Assembly (NCBI GenBank): GCA_022450155.1
Contig: JAKUQR010000004.1
Location: 124,001 to 188,000, forward strand
Direction: 5' to 3'
Source: Gammaproteobacteria bacterium
GTDB taxonomy: Bacteria; Pseudomonadota; Gammaproteobacteria; Arenicellales; UBA868
Length of the DNA stretch: 64,000 nt
Part shown: one piece after another, positions 36,325 through 45,697 of the stretch
Numbering within the stretch: the first letter of the stretch is position 1
Layout: each line of letters opens with the position of its first letter
Program-made: the position numbers and the translations under genes
The notes under the pieces: generated by a model
What the model was told of the DNA's origin: nothing
Seen by the model: only the letters and a program-made list of their open reading frames with translations
Database searches by the model: none

Positions 36325-37662
36325 ATGAACGCGGTTCACGACAAAATGCCCAGCCTGCTGCGACAGTTGAAGACTGATTCGCCGGATTTTTCTGCCCAAC
36401 TCGACGCGTTACTAGACCGTGATCAGGTGTTCGATACCCATGTCGAGAAAACGGTTCGGGAGATAATTGGCAAGGTTCGGCAATACGGGGACCAGGCGTT
36501 GCTGGATCTGACGGCACAATACGATGGCCTACGATGCAAGGAACCAGCAGACCTTGAAATTGACCCCTCGGAATGTGAAAACGCGTTATCACGAATTGAC
36601 GTCGGTTTGCGTCGGTCTCTGGAGCACGCCGCCGACAGAATCCGGCAGTTTCACACTCGCCAGCGTGAGACATCCTGGCACTACGAGCAAGAGGACGGCA
36701 CACGTCTGGGGCAGCAGATCCGACCACTCGAGCGCGTTGGCATCTATGTGCCAGGCGGTACAGCGTCCTACCCATCGTCAGTACTGATGAACAGCGTACC
36801 GGCCCGGGTCGCGGGTGTTGACGAGATCGTGATGACCGTTCCGGCTTCTGGCGGTCAATGCAGCGATGCTGTGTTGGCAGCGTCTCGTGTCGCCGGGGTT
36901 GATCGTGTGTTTCAGATTGGCGGTGCACAGGCAGTGGCAGCTATGGCTTATGGCACTGGAACAGTACCGCGAGTTGACAAAATCGTAGGGCCAGGGAATC
37001 GCTTTGTTGCCGAAGCCAAAAGGCAGGTCTTTGGTCAAGTGGGTATAGATATGATAGCGGGACCTTCTGAAGTGGTCGTGATCTGCGATGACAGTGCCGA
37101 TCCAGACTGGGTTGCAATCGACCTTATGGCTCAGGCAGAACACGATAAGCAGGCACAATCTATTTTGATCTGTCCCGACAGTAGACAGATTGAACGGGTG
37201 CGGTTGGCAGTCAATCGACTGTTGCCGCAACTCGATCGACATTCTGTTATTACAGCGTCCCTGCAGGCACGCGGTGCAGTTATTCTGGTCGATAGCCTTT
37301 ATGAAGCTATTGCGATTGCCAACCGGATCGCACCCGAGCATCTTCAGCTCATGGTCGATGAACCTGAGGAACTGCTTGCACGGGTACGTCATGCTGGCGC
37401 TGTGTTCTGCGGTCACTACAGCGCCGAATCGCTGGGCGACTACTGTGTAGGCCCGAATCATGTCTTGCCAACAGCCGGTACAGCGCGCTTCAGTTCGCCT
37501 CTGGGCGTGTACGATTTTCAGACTCGGAGCAGTGTGATCCGGTGTTCCGCTCAGGGTGCAGCTGATCTGTCGGAAACCGCCATCACAATCGCGGCATCTG
37601 AAGGTCTGACTGCACATGCTCAGTCGGCAGCGTTTCGAAACCGACCGCCGGCAAAGGACTGA
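36325..37662 (+). CDS. hisD: Histidinol dehydrogenase
   Basis: A 445-residue zinc enzyme that oxidises histidinol to histidine. Diagnostic stretches include YVPGGTASYPSSVLM, GPGNRFVAEAKRQVFG and GPSEVVVICDD. ATG 36325 lies just after murA; the longer upstream frame overlaps murA and was rejected. Confidence 0.96.
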   Translation: MNAVHDKMPSLLRQLKTDSPDFSAQLDALLDRDQVFDTHVEKTVREIIGKVRQYGDQALLDLTAQYDGLRCKEPADLEIDPSECENALSRIDVGLRRSLEHAADRIRQFHTRQRETSWHYEQEDGTRLGQQIRPLERVGIYVPGGTASYPSSVLMNSVPARVAGVDEIVMTVPASGGQCSDAVLAASRVAGVDRVFQIGGAQAVAAMAYGTGTVPRVDKIVGPGNRFVAEAKRQVFGQVGIDMIAGPSEVVVICDDSADPDWVAIDLMAQAEHDKQAQSILICPDSRQIERVRLAVNRLLPQLDRHSVITASLQARGAVILVDSLYEAIAIANRIAPEHLQLMVDEPEELLARVRHAGAVFCGHYSAESLGDYCVGPNHVLPTAGTARFSSPLGVYDFQTRSSVIRCSAQGAADLSETAITIAASEGLTAHAQSAAFRNRPPAKD

Positions 37663-37666
37663 ACCG

Positions 37667-38776
37667 GTGCCCGGCCAAGGTAATCGGATAGCGCGCTGGG
37701 TGCCGTCGCGTATTCTTGAGTTGTCTCCTTATCACGCCGATTCAGCAGACGGCCTGCTGAAATTAGATGCGATGGAAAACCCCTATACCTGGCCGTCAGA
37801 GATCAAAGATCAGTGGCTGCAGATTATTTCCACGGTTCCACTTAACCGGTATCCGGACCCACAGGGCACAGCTTTGCGCCAGGATCTGAAGACTTGGTGC
37901 GGCCTGGATCAGGCGGCTGATCTGATGCTGGGGAACGGATCAGATGAGTTGATTCAGATCATCGCCATGACCCTCGGTGGTCGGGGTCAGGTGATCATGG
38001 CGCCAGAACCGAGTTTTTCGATGTATTCGATGATCGCCTCTGTCACCGGTACCCGGTTTCTAGGTGTGCCCCGGGATACTGAGTTTCGGATCGATCTTCA
38101 GGCCTGTCTAGACGGGATCGCTGAGCATCAGCCCTGTTGTGTGTTTCTGGCCCGACCGAATAACCCTACAGGCAGCTTGTGCAGTAATGAAACCGTTCAC
38201 GCGATCATCGATGCTGCGCCTGGACTGGTCGTTGTGGATGAGGCCTACCACGCTTTCTGCGGTCATACCTTTCTTGATCGGATTACTGACCATGACAATC
38301 TGGTGGTCATGCGAACTTTTTCAAAGTTGGGTCTGGCTGCTCTTCGACTGGGCTTTTTGGCCGGTCCCAAGAACTGGCTTGATCAATTTAATAAAGTCAG
38401 ACTGCCTTACAATGTGAATACACTGACTCAGGTCAGCGTGCGTTTTGCACTGGAGCATATGGAATGGTTTCAACGGTGCGCGGAGCAGATCTGCAATCAC
38501 AGGGAACAGTTGTCAATCGCGCTTCTTGGTCTGCCGGACGTTCAAGTGTATCCCAGCGACGGCAATTTTCTGTTGATGCGTATGCCGCGTGGAAGAGGAA
38601 CGGAAATATTCCAGTGCTTGCGTCAATCAGGCATACTGGTTAAGAATCTCGACGGCTCCCATGAAGCGCTGGCGGACTGTTTGCGGGTCAGTGTATCCAG
38701 TACGGACGACAATCAGGCATTTGTAGCTGCGCTCAGAAACAGTCTTGAAACAGTGGATTTACGTGAATCTTCGTAA
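37667..38776 (+). CDS. hisC: Histidinol-phosphate aminotransferase
   Basis: A 369-residue PLP-dependent class II aminotransferase. The PLP lysine lies in MRTFSKLGLAALRLGF, and substrate-site features include LDAMENPYTWP and NGSDELI. GTG 37667 lies four bases after the hisD stop; an upstream ATG would overlap hisD by 47 bases. Confidence 0.95.
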   Translation: MPGQGNRIARWVPSRILELSPYHADSADGLLKLDAMENPYTWPSEIKDQWLQIISTVPLNRYPDPQGTALRQDLKTWCGLDQAADLMLGNGSDELIQIIAMTLGGRGQVIMAPEPSFSMYSMIASVTGTRFLGVPRDTEFRIDLQACLDGIAEHQPCCVFLARPNNPTGSLCSNETVHAIIDAAPGLVVVDEAYHAFCGHTFLDRITDHDNLVVMRTFSKLGLAALRLGFLAGPKNWLDQFNKVRLPYNVNTLTQVSVRFALEHMEWFQRCAEQICNHREQLSIALLGLPDVQVYPSDGNFLLMRMPRGRGTEIFQCLRQSGILVKNLDGSHEALADCLRVSVSSTDDNQAFVAALRNSLETVDLRESS

Positions 38777-38851
38777 TGTGATCATGATTGGGTAAAATAG
38801 CTGCCCCGTCACAGGACTGGTATTCACTGAATTCCTCCCAAGACTTAATTC

Positions 38852-39445
38852 ATGTCACAACGCAGCGCTCAGATTACGCGTAACACCCGCGAAACCCAGA
38901 TCACTTTGGATATTGATCTGGATGGTCGCGGTACAGCTGAGCTCGATATCGGCATAGGTTTTTTCGAACACATGCTGGACCAAGTGGCGCGACATGGGTT
39001 AATTGATCTCGCGATCAACGCGAGCGGTGATCTTCATATAGATGCACACCACACGGTCGAAGACGTTGGTATCTCATTGGGTCAGGCAGTTAATAAAGCA
39101 CTTGGCGACCGCGGTGGAATCACGCGATACGGGCATGCTTATGTACCGCTGGACGAAGCTTTAAGTCGGGTGGTGGTGGATTTCTCTGGTCGGCCGGGTT
39201 TGCACTATACCGTGAAGTGGCCGCGAGCACGGGTAGGGGATTTCGACCTCGATCTGATCCACGAGTTTTTTCAGGGGTTTTGCGCTCATGCCGCTGTAAC
39301 GATGCACATCGACAATCTGCGCGGTCACAATGCCCATCACATTGCCGAAACTGTTTTCAAGGCTTTCGGCCGTGCTTTTCGCGTTGCAGTCTCGGTTGAT
39401 AGCCGACTGGCTGGTGCAATTCCTTCAACCAAGGGCTCGTTGTAG
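38852..39445 (+). CDS. hisB: Imidazoleglycerol-phosphate dehydratase
   Basis: A 197-residue monofunctional HisB with paired metal-binding motifs ([24 protein letters not shown]; later NAHHIAE). It has no histidinol-phosphatase domain, unlike the fused enteric enzyme. It is separated from hisC by 75 bases. Confidence 0.96.
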   Translation: MSQRSAQITRNTRETQITLDIDLDGRGTAELDIGIGFFEHMLDQVARHGLIDLAINASGDLHIDAHHTVEDVGISLGQAVNKALGDRGGITRYGHAYVPLDEALSRVVVDFSGRPGLHYTVKWPRARVGDFDLDLIHEFFQGFCAHAAVTMHIDNLRGHNAHHIAETVFKAFGRAFRVAVSVDSRLAGAIPSTKGSL

Positions 39446-39453
39446 GCTCGGTT

Positions 39454-40095
39454 GTGTCTTACATTGCCGTTGTCGACCTCGGCACCGGCAACCTCCATTC
39501 TGTCGGCAAAGCGTTGGAGCGGGTTGCATCCGGTACTCGTGTGGAAATCAGTTGCGAGCCGGACGTCATCGGCCAGGCGAGTCATGTCGTATTGCCGGGC
39601 CAGGGTGCAGTAGGTACGTGGTTGGATGCGCTGGCCCGTCAGGGTCTGCAGGAGACGTTGTCCACAGTGCTCCAGTCAAGACCCGTACTTGGCATCTGTC
39701 TGGGACTGCAGGCGCTGTTTGACCACAGTACAGAAGATGGCGGAAGAGTCGGGCTTGGCTTTCTAAAAGGAGAGGTGAAACATTTTACAGAGGGCATCGG
39801 GTTGGATCATGACGTCCAAAAGGTGCCTCACATGGGCTGGAATAACGTTACCCAGACCACTTCTCATCCGCTGTGGGCTGGTATCAATCAGCACAGCCGG
39901 TTCTATTTTGTACACAGCTACTATGCCGATGCGGTGCAGTGTGTAGAGGTGCTGGGCACGACTGAATACGGTGTGCGGTTCACCTCTGCGGCGGGGCGGG
40001 AGAACGTCTTTGCGGTACAATTTCACCCAGAAAAGAGTCATACCCAGGGACTTGCTCTTTTGCACAACTTCGTGCACTGGAATGGTTGTACCTGA
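39454..40095 (+). CDS. hisH: Imidazole glycerol phosphate synthase, glutaminase subunit
   Basis: A 213-residue class I amidotransferase that feeds ammonia to HisF. The nucleophile cysteine lies in GICLGLQALF, and the triad His-Glu lies in VQFHPEKS. GTG start nine bases after hisB. Confidence 0.96.
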   Translation: MSYIAVVDLGTGNLHSVGKALERVASGTRVEISCEPDVIGQASHVVLPGQGAVGTWLDALARQGLQETLSTVLQSRPVLGICLGLQALFDHSTEDGGRVGLGFLKGEVKHFTEGIGLDHDVQKVPHMGWNNVTQTTSHPLWAGINQHSRFYFVHSYYADAVQCVEVLGTTEYGVRFTSAAGRENVFAVQFHPEKSHTQGLALLHNFVHWNGCT

Positions 40096-40133
40096 GGCTA
40101 AAGCAACAAATCAGTTAATCGGCACCCAGACCC

Positions 40134-40877
40134 ATGTTGTTGATTCCAGCAATTGATATTAAGCAAGGCCGTTGTGTTCGCCTGCGGCAGGGCAACATGG
40201 ACGAGGAAACGGTTTTCGACGACGATCCTGTGAAGGCGGCCGAGCGCTGGGTCAGTCAGGGTGCACAGCGGCTCCATATCGTTGATCTCGATGGGGCGAC
40301 AGAAGGCCGTCCGGCCAATGCAAAACTCATTCAGCGTATCAGTGACGCGTATCCCGACATTCGAATTCAGGTGGGTGGGGGGATTCGAGATGAAGAAACA
40401 GTCGAGGCCTATTTGGAAACCGGCATTCGATATGTGATTATCGGCACGCAGGCAGTAAATGAGCCCCATTTTGTTAGCGACCTGTGTACGGAATTTCCGG
40501 GTCATATCATGGTGGGACTGGACGCCCGTGATGGCCAGATCGCAACCGATGGTTGGTCAAAACTCTCCGGTCATGATGTGATTGACACGGCACAGCACTT
40601 TGAACACGATGGTGTTGAGGCGATCATCTACACGGATATCGAACGCGATGGCATGCTCAGTGGTGTCAATGTGGAAGCGACGGTGCGACTCGCTGAGTCT
40701 GTGCGGATCCCGGTCATTGCTTCCGGGGGAATCCGGGATACCGAGGATATCCGGCGTTTGGGTGAGTGTGCGGAGTCCGGCATCCAAGCGGTGATCACGG
40801 GCCGTGCAATTTACGAAGGAACACTCGACTATCGGGAAGGTCAGGCCTTAGCACAGAGCTACGCTGAGGTATTCTGA
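40134..40877 (+). CDS. hisA: ProFAR isomerase HisA
   Basis: A 247-residue beta/alpha barrel that isomerises the ProFAR intermediate of histidine synthesis. [17 protein letters not shown] with its catalytic aspartate and VGGGIRDEE are typical. It lies between hisH and hisF. Confidence 0.96.
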   Translation: MLLIPAIDIKQGRCVRLRQGNMDEETVFDDDPVKAAERWVSQGAQRLHIVDLDGATEGRPANAKLIQRISDAYPDIRIQVGGGIRDEETVEAYLETGIRYVIIGTQAVNEPHFVSDLCTEFPGHIMVGLDARDGQIATDGWSKLSGHDVIDTAQHFEHDGVEAIIYTDIERDGMLSGVNVEATVRLAESVRIPVIASGGIRDTEDIRRLGECAESGIQAVITGRAIYEGTLDYREGQALAQSYAEVF

Positions 40878-40880
40878 ATC

Positions 40881-41642
40881 GTGGGTCTTGCGAAACGGAT
40901 TATTCCCTGTCTTGATGTCGATCAGGGTCGGGTGGTGAAGGGCATCAACTTTGTCGATATTCGTGATGCGGGTGACCCGGTCGAAATTGCACGGCGCTAC
41001 GATGAACAGAAAGCTGATGAAATTACGTTCCTGGATATCACCGCGAGTTCTGATCATCGACATACCATGGTTGACATGGTTCGATCAGTCGCGGGAGAGG
41101 TTTTTATACCGCTGACAGTAGGAGGTGGTATTCGGGAAGTTGCTGATATTCACACAATGCTGCAAGCCGGTGCTGACAAGGTGTCGATCAATACCGCCGC
41201 TGTCAAGCGGCCGGGCGTAGTTAAAGAGGCCAGTAAGTACTTTGGCGCACAGTGTATTGTGGTTGCTATTGATGCCAAGCGTAAAGATGATCGTTGGCAG
41301 GTGTTCACCCATGGCGGCCGCAGCGCAACGGGAATGGACGCTATCGATTGGGCACGGCAGGTCGCGGATATGGGTGCTGGTGAGATATTGCTGACCAGCA
41401 TGGACCGTGACGGGACCCGTGACGGTTTTGATATCGAACTCACTTGTGCGGTATCACGCGCAGTGTCCATACCGGTGATCGCCTCTGGCGGTGTCGGTAC
41501 ACTGGACCACCTGGTCGAGGGCATTGTTGACGGCGGCGCCGATGCCGTACTGGCAGCCAGTATCTTTCACTTTGGCGAGTACACCATTGACCAGGCGAAG
41601 GTGTATATGGCTGAGCGGGGCATAGAGGTAAATCGAGAATAA
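40881..41642 (+). CDS. hisF: Imidazole glycerol phosphate synthase, cyclase subunit
   Basis: A 253-residue beta/alpha barrel with the opening [20 protein letters not shown] and catalytic aspartates in PCLDV and SMDRDGT. With HisH it makes imidazole glycerol phosphate and AICAR. Starts at GTG, three bases after hisA. It is the last his gene in this cluster; no hisI/hisE follows. Confidence 0.97.
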   Translation: MGLAKRIIPCLDVDQGRVVKGINFVDIRDAGDPVEIARRYDEQKADEITFLDITASSDHRHTMVDMVRSVAGEVFIPLTVGGGIREVADIHTMLQAGADKVSINTAAVKRPGVVKEASKYFGAQCIVVAIDAKRKDDRWQVFTHGGRSATGMDAIDWARQVADMGAGEILLTSMDRDGTRDGFDIELTCAVSRAVSIPVIASGGVGTLDHLVEGIVDGGADAVLAASIFHFGEYTIDQAKVYMAERGIEVNRE

Positions 41643-41950
41643 TATGATTTAGGCCCAGATCGTCCCGACAGCTAACGCATCGCCAGGTTTTACCAGTACC
41701 TCCAACTGCAGAACAACCGATACAGAATCTGATACAGGTACCCAGGTTGAAGACGACTAGAAAAGGATGAAATCCGGGTCACCGAGTGCTGAATAGGGAG
41801 CTATGGCTGCTTAGTGCAGACGTTTGACGGGTAGTTTTACGTGGATTTTTCGAAAAAGGGTTATTATTCAACTATCAGGGTGCGCTCCATCGGTGGGTTC
41901 GGGCAAGTCGCAACCCTGTCGAGATGGCAGATTAAAAAGAGGAGAATCAC
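41643..41950. other. Intergenic region between hisF and tatA
   Basis: About 308 bases without a supportable gene. In many gammaproteobacteria hisI/hisE occupy this place, but I find no HisI- or HisE-like stretch in any frame. The distal half is AT-richer (around 41824-41870, including TTGACG and TTATTATT) and may hold the tat promoter, though no -35/-10 pair with good spacing stands out. AAAGAGGAG just before 41951 is the tatA ribosome-binding site. Confidence 0.6.
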
Positions 41951-42217
41951 ATGGGTGTTGGAGGCATAAGTATTTGGCAGCTGCTGATCGTACTGGTCAT
42001 TGTGCTGTTGTTGTTTGGTACCAAGAAGCTGCGCAACATGGGTGGTGACCTGGGTGGCGCAATCAAAGGGTTCCGCAGTTCAATGAAAGAGGTCAAGGGT
42101 GGGGACAGTGACAGCGACAGCGAGGATTCCGAGGCGGCGGATCAGCAGGCTGAAGCGTCCCAGGATGACCTTGCCGATGCGCAGGCGACTGAGGACGTGA
42201 AGACGGAAAAAGTCTGA
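41951..42217 (+). CDS. tatA: Sec-independent translocase protein TatA
   Basis: An 88-residue protein with one N-terminal helix ([20 protein letters not shown]), the FGTKKLR hinge, an amphipathic helix ([16 protein letters not shown]) and an acidic tail. It forms the variable pore of the Tat pathway. A likely Tat substrate encoded here is DsrO. Confidence 0.95.
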   Translation: MGVGGISIWQLLIVLVIVLLLFGTKKLRNMGGDLGGAIKGFRSSMKEVKGGDSDSDSEDSEAADQQAEASQDDLADAQATEDVKTEKV

Positions 42218-42237
42218 CCGTTTTCTGAGGCAGCATC

Positions 42238-42669
42238 ATGTTTGACGTCGGATTTTCCGAGGTCGTAATCATTGCGATTATCGCCCTCGTGATTTTGGGC
42301 CCCGAGCGGCTGCCCAAAGTCGCACGCACGCTCGGTTTCTGGGTCGGGAAAGCCCGCAGGATGGTTGCTGACGTCAAGTCCGACATTGATCGGGAGATGC
42401 GCGAGAGTGAACTGGCCGACCTTCGCAAGCTAGGCAACGAAATCAGTGACGTGAAAAATGAATTCCAGAGTGTTGCTGGAGAGGTTGCCGATGACAGCGG
42501 TGTGGAGTCGGTCGTCGAGTCCATCAAAAAGTCAGCCGATGATATTCAATCGTCAGTGACCGATGTCACAGCAACCGACGATTCGGCTCAGTCGGCAGAA
42601 AACGAGTCTCCCGTGGATGACACCACAGACACTTCCCAGATCAAAGACAAAAAGACCCCTACGCCCTGA
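42238..42669 (+). CDS. tatB: Sec-independent translocase protein TatB
   Basis: A 143-residue protein with the TatB opening FDVGFSEVVIIAIIALVILG and PERLPKVARTLGFWVGKAR, followed by a charged helix and an acidic, Ser/Asp-rich tail. TatB and TatC form the twin-arginine receptor. Confidence 0.95.
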   Translation: MFDVGFSEVVIIAIIALVILGPERLPKVARTLGFWVGKARRMVADVKSDIDREMRESELADLRKLGNEISDVKNEFQSVAGEVADDSGVESVVESIKKSADDIQSSVTDVTATDDSAQSAENESPVDDTTDTSQIKDKKTPTP

Positions 42670-42680
42670 CCGATTAGACC

Positions 42681-43466
42681 ATGGCTGAACCGAGCAATCG
42701 ACCCGGAGATGAGGCAACGACGTTTATGTCCCACCTGCTGGAGCTGCGGAATCGCATCATGCGCGGTGGGGCCTCTATTCTGATTGTGTTCCTGATCGCG
42801 GCACCGTTCGCAAACGATCTTTATGAGTATCTGGCGGCCCCATTGATGGAGGCGTTGCCGGAAGGGAACAGCATGATCTCGACCGAGCCTCACGGACCGT
42901 TTTTCGTGCCGTTCAAGTTCGCTTTCGCGTTAGCAGCAGCGGTCGCCATGCCCTATCTGCTGTATCAGCTGTGGGCGTTTGTGGCCCCGGGGCTCTATCG
43001 TCACGAAAAACGGTTGGCAATACCCCTGCTGGTGTCCAGCAGTATCCTGTTTTACCTCGGTATATTGTTTGCTTACTACGCAGTTTTTCCGCTTATTTTT
43101 GCTTTTTTTACCAGTACCGCACCCGAAGGGGTGTTGGTGATGACCGACATCAATGCCTACCTCAGTTTTGTGCTGAAGCTATTTTTCGCCTTTGGCCTGG
43201 CGTTCGAGGTGCCGGTTGCAACCGTGTTGATGGTCAAGGTCGGTATGACCACACCGGATAGTTTGGCCAGCAAGCGGCCTTACATCATTGTGGGTGCATT
43301 TTTGGTGGGTATGGTGTTGACGCCGCCCGATATTTTTTCACAAACCATGCTGGCCGTGCCGGTTTGGTTGCTGTTTGAAGTGGGGTTGTACTGTTCACGC
43401 TTGATCAAATCCAAGGAGACCCAAGAAGCTGAGTCTGCACAGGACCTTAATGATCAAGAAGCCTGA
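42681..43466 (+). CDS. tatC: Sec-independent translocase protein TatC
   Basis: A 261-residue protein with six hydrophobic helices. Family marks are FMSHLLELRNRIMR near the N-terminus, FVAPGLYRHEKR, and the glutamate in FGLAFEVPV. It recognises the twin-arginine signal peptide. It ends the tatABC unit. Confidence 0.96.
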   Translation: MAEPSNRPGDEATTFMSHLLELRNRIMRGGASILIVFLIAAPFANDLYEYLAAPLMEALPEGNSMISTEPHGPFFVPFKFAFALAAAVAMPYLLYQLWAFVAPGLYRHEKRLAIPLLVSSSILFYLGILFAYYAVFPLIFAFFTSTAPEGVLVMTDINAYLSFVLKLFFAFGLAFEVPVATVLMVKVGMTTPDSLASKRPYIIVGAFLVGMVLTPPDIFSQTMLAVPVWLLFEVGLYCSRLIKSKETQEAESAQDLNDQEA

Positions 43467-43594
43467 ACCCGGAGCAGGTCGTCGTCTAGCAAAAGACCCC
43501 ACCGCCCGTTAATTTAATCTGTTACCGAGCAGTCTATTGGCACTGAAACTTTGGACGGTGTCACACCACGAAGGATGTTAACGACGTAGCGCTG

Positions 43595-44323
43595 ATGAAA
43601 TCAGAGCCGAGAATCTGGAGTTTTAATCTCCATCGTGGTGACTGTCTGGCCGGAAAATACCAGGTGGTCACCTTGCTGGGTGCGGGATGGGAAGGTGAGG
43701 TCTACCTGGTTTGTGAGCGCGGTACCGGTATTGAGCGCACGGTAAAAATATTTTTTCCACAGCGAAACCCGCATGACCGTGCCTTGCGTTTTTATGCCAG
43801 GAAACTGCACAAATTGCGGCACTGTCCTGTGGTGATCCAGTATCACACCCGAGATACCTTTGTCTACGAGGGCACCAAAGTGTCTTTTTTGTTGTCAGAA
43901 TTTGTCGAAGGCGAATTGCTGCAGGATTTTTTGAAACGGCAACGTGGTCGCAGGCTTTCTCCATTCCAAGGCGTGCACCTGTTACATGCCCTTGCAATCG
44001 GTATTGAGTCTATTCACAACCTAGGTGACTATCATGGCGATCTGCATACCGACAACATCATCGTGCTGAGATATGGTCTGGGATTCGACCTCAAACTGCT
44101 GGACATGTTCCACTGGGGGGCCCCCAATGCAGAGAACATTCAACATGACGTGTACGATCTCATTCGTATTTTCTACGATGCTATCGGTGGGCAGCGCCAC
44201 TATGCGCGGCAACCGCAGGAGGTTAAAGACATCTGCAGAGGGCTTAAGCGCACACTGATTGCACAGAAATTTCGCAGTGCCGGGAAACTGCGCCGTCACC
44301 TGGAAACTATGGAATGGATGTGA
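43595..44323 (+). CDS. Serine/threonine protein kinase-like protein
   Basis: A 242-residue kinase-fold protein. It has a glycine loop (LGAGWEGEVYLV), Lys51 in RTVKIFF, a catalytic-loop equivalent YHGDLHTDN (Asp149, Asn154) and a metal aspartate in LLDMF instead of DFG. HGD rather than HRD and DMF rather than DFG resemble lipopolysaccharide-kinase and aminoglycoside-kinase-like members, but the overall order fits a small Hanks-type kinase. No membrane or sensor domain is attached. A PP2C phosphatase gene follows directly. Confidence 0.75.
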   Translation: MKSEPRIWSFNLHRGDCLAGKYQVVTLLGAGWEGEVYLVCERGTGIERTVKIFFPQRNPHDRALRFYARKLHKLRHCPVVIQYHTRDTFVYEGTKVSFLLSEFVEGELLQDFLKRQRGRRLSPFQGVHLLHALAIGIESIHNLGDYHGDLHTDNIIVLRYGLGFDLKLLDMFHWGAPNAENIQHDVYDLIRIFYDAIGGQRHYARQPQEVKDICRGLKRTLIAQKFRSAGKLRRHLETMEWM

Positions 44324-44360
44324 AAAGGAGGCCTGTCTGACGTCTGCTTCTCTTGCGGGT

Positions 44361-45143
44361 ATGCCGTTCGTGACCTGTGGTACGGATCTTGATGATCCCC
44401 TGACTATCGCGTGCCAGGTTGGCCAGGCGGTGGTGTACTCTCATCGATCGACAACGGGACACAAAGGCAATGAGGACGCGGTCGGGGTGTTTGACTGGGG
44501 GGACGGGAAGCTGTTGCTGGCGGTCGCTGATGGGGTCGGTGGTCTGCCCGGCGGTGCCGCCGCGGCCAGGCGGGTTATAGAAACACTGCGCAACGCACCT
44601 GCTGGCGAGCACGAAGATCCCGTCGGTTACTTGTTAGATAATGCCAACGATTCAATACGTCAGGACCAGTCCATAGGTGCGACAACGCTCTCGGCTGTTC
44701 TGATCCAGAACAAACGGTTCACCAGTTACCACGCCGGAGATTCCACGACACTCGTGGTCGGTCAGCGCGGCCGGATCAAGTTTCAGAGCGTTTGTCATTC
44801 TCCGGTCGGGGTCGCTCAGGCCCGCGGGGAACTCAGCGAACGAGCCGCCTTGTTTCATCCTCAGCGACATTTAGTCAGCAACATGGTCGGTAATGAGGCG
44901 TTCTGGGTTGAACGCTCAGCTTGTTATGAATTGGCCACTTTCGACACGATTGTGATTGCAAGTGACGGGTTGTGGGATAATTTTTTCAGTGATGAAATCA
45001 TTGAGATTGTTCGCCAAGGGCCGTTGGCACAGGTGGGGAGACGACTGGCCCGTTCAACGCGGCAGCGTATGTTCATGGCAGAGGATAATGTGCCGTCCAA
45101 ACCCGATGATCTGAGTTTTGTGCTGTATCGCCGACAAACTTGA
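44361..45143 (+). CDS. PP2C-family protein serine/threonine phosphatase
   Basis: A 260-residue phosphatase with the metal-site motifs GNEDAVG (Asp39), VADGVGG (Asp57), IASDGLWDN and KPDDLSFVLYR. It probably reverses the upstream kinase. The frame extends back into the kinase gene. A strong AAGGAGG (44325-44331) lies 29 bases before ATG 44361 but only five before an in-frame CTG at 44337, so the true start may be the CTG. Confidence 0.85.
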   Translation: MPFVTCGTDLDDPLTIACQVGQAVVYSHRSTTGHKGNEDAVGVFDWGDGKLLLAVADGVGGLPGGAAAARRVIETLRNAPAGEHEDPVGYLLDNANDSIRQDQSIGATTLSAVLIQNKRFTSYHAGDSTTLVVGQRGRIKFQSVCHSPVGVAQARGELSERAALFHPQRHLVSNMVGNEAFWVERSACYELATFDTIVIASDGLWDNFFSDEIIEIVRQGPLAQVGRRLARSTRQRMFMAEDNVPSKPDDLSFVLYRRQT

Positions 45144-45190
45144 GTGATAAATTGACGGCGAGGCCAGTCTTAGAAGTGTCTCATTAAAAG

Positions 45191-45664
45191 TTGAACCTGA
45201 TTGAATTGTGGCGTCGGTGTCATTTAGCCGTCACAAGAGATTATGTGTCTGAATTAACCAGCTGGGAGTACATTGCATTCGGACTGATCTTCCTGTGGAG
45301 TGGATTTGTCCTATCCGAGCTGGGTTTTTTAGGGTGCAGCACTGGCCTTGCCGCTGCGGTTTGCTTGCGCCAGGTGTCGCGCCAGAACTTGCGGGAAACC
45401 TTGATCGTTCTGTGGCGGATTCTGGTGGTGTTCAAGATGAGCGCTTTTGTTTATAGCGGCGTTGACCTGCAACTGCTACACCAAGTTTGGCTATTGCCCT
45501 GCGCCGCAATCGGTCATGTCATGGGTTTGAAGGTCCATCAGAAACTTCTCACCAGCACGGGTAATCTATTCATGCGCCTGCTGGGCAGAGCTACTGGCGG
45601 TAACCTTGGTCGGAGTGTGGCTAAATTTTCTGTGACGGCTTTCATACCGGGTTGCGCGGTATAA
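45191..45664 (+). CDS. Internally shortened TSUP (TauE/SafE) family membrane protein
   Basis: A 157-residue hydrophobic protein from a TTG start. FGLIFLWSGFVLSELGF resembles the first helix of TSUP exporters. The sequence then joins directly to what looks like the C-terminal half (RQVSRQNLRETLIVLWRILV, MSAFVYSGVDLQLLHQVWLL, GHVMGLKVHQKLL). Normal members are about 250 residues, so roughly 100 residues of the middle seem lost in frame. TSUP proteins export sulfite or organosulfonates; this one is probably not a working exporter. Confidence 0.5.
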   Translation: MNLIELWRRCHLAVTRDYVSELTSWEYIAFGLIFLWSGFVLSELGFLGCSTGLAAAVCLRQVSRQNLRETLIVLWRILVVFKMSAFVYSGVDLQLLHQVWLLPCAAIGHVMGLKVHQKLLTSTGNLFMRLLGRATGGNLGRSVAKFSVTAFIPGCAV

Positions 45665-45697
45665 TCTTCGCCCCTTTTAATCATCGTGTGACACTTT

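Noticed and set aside
41643-41950. A hisI/hisE gene or tRNA in the hisF-tatA gap
   Set aside because: No frame shows HisI or HisE motifs and no cloverleaf-like arms were found.
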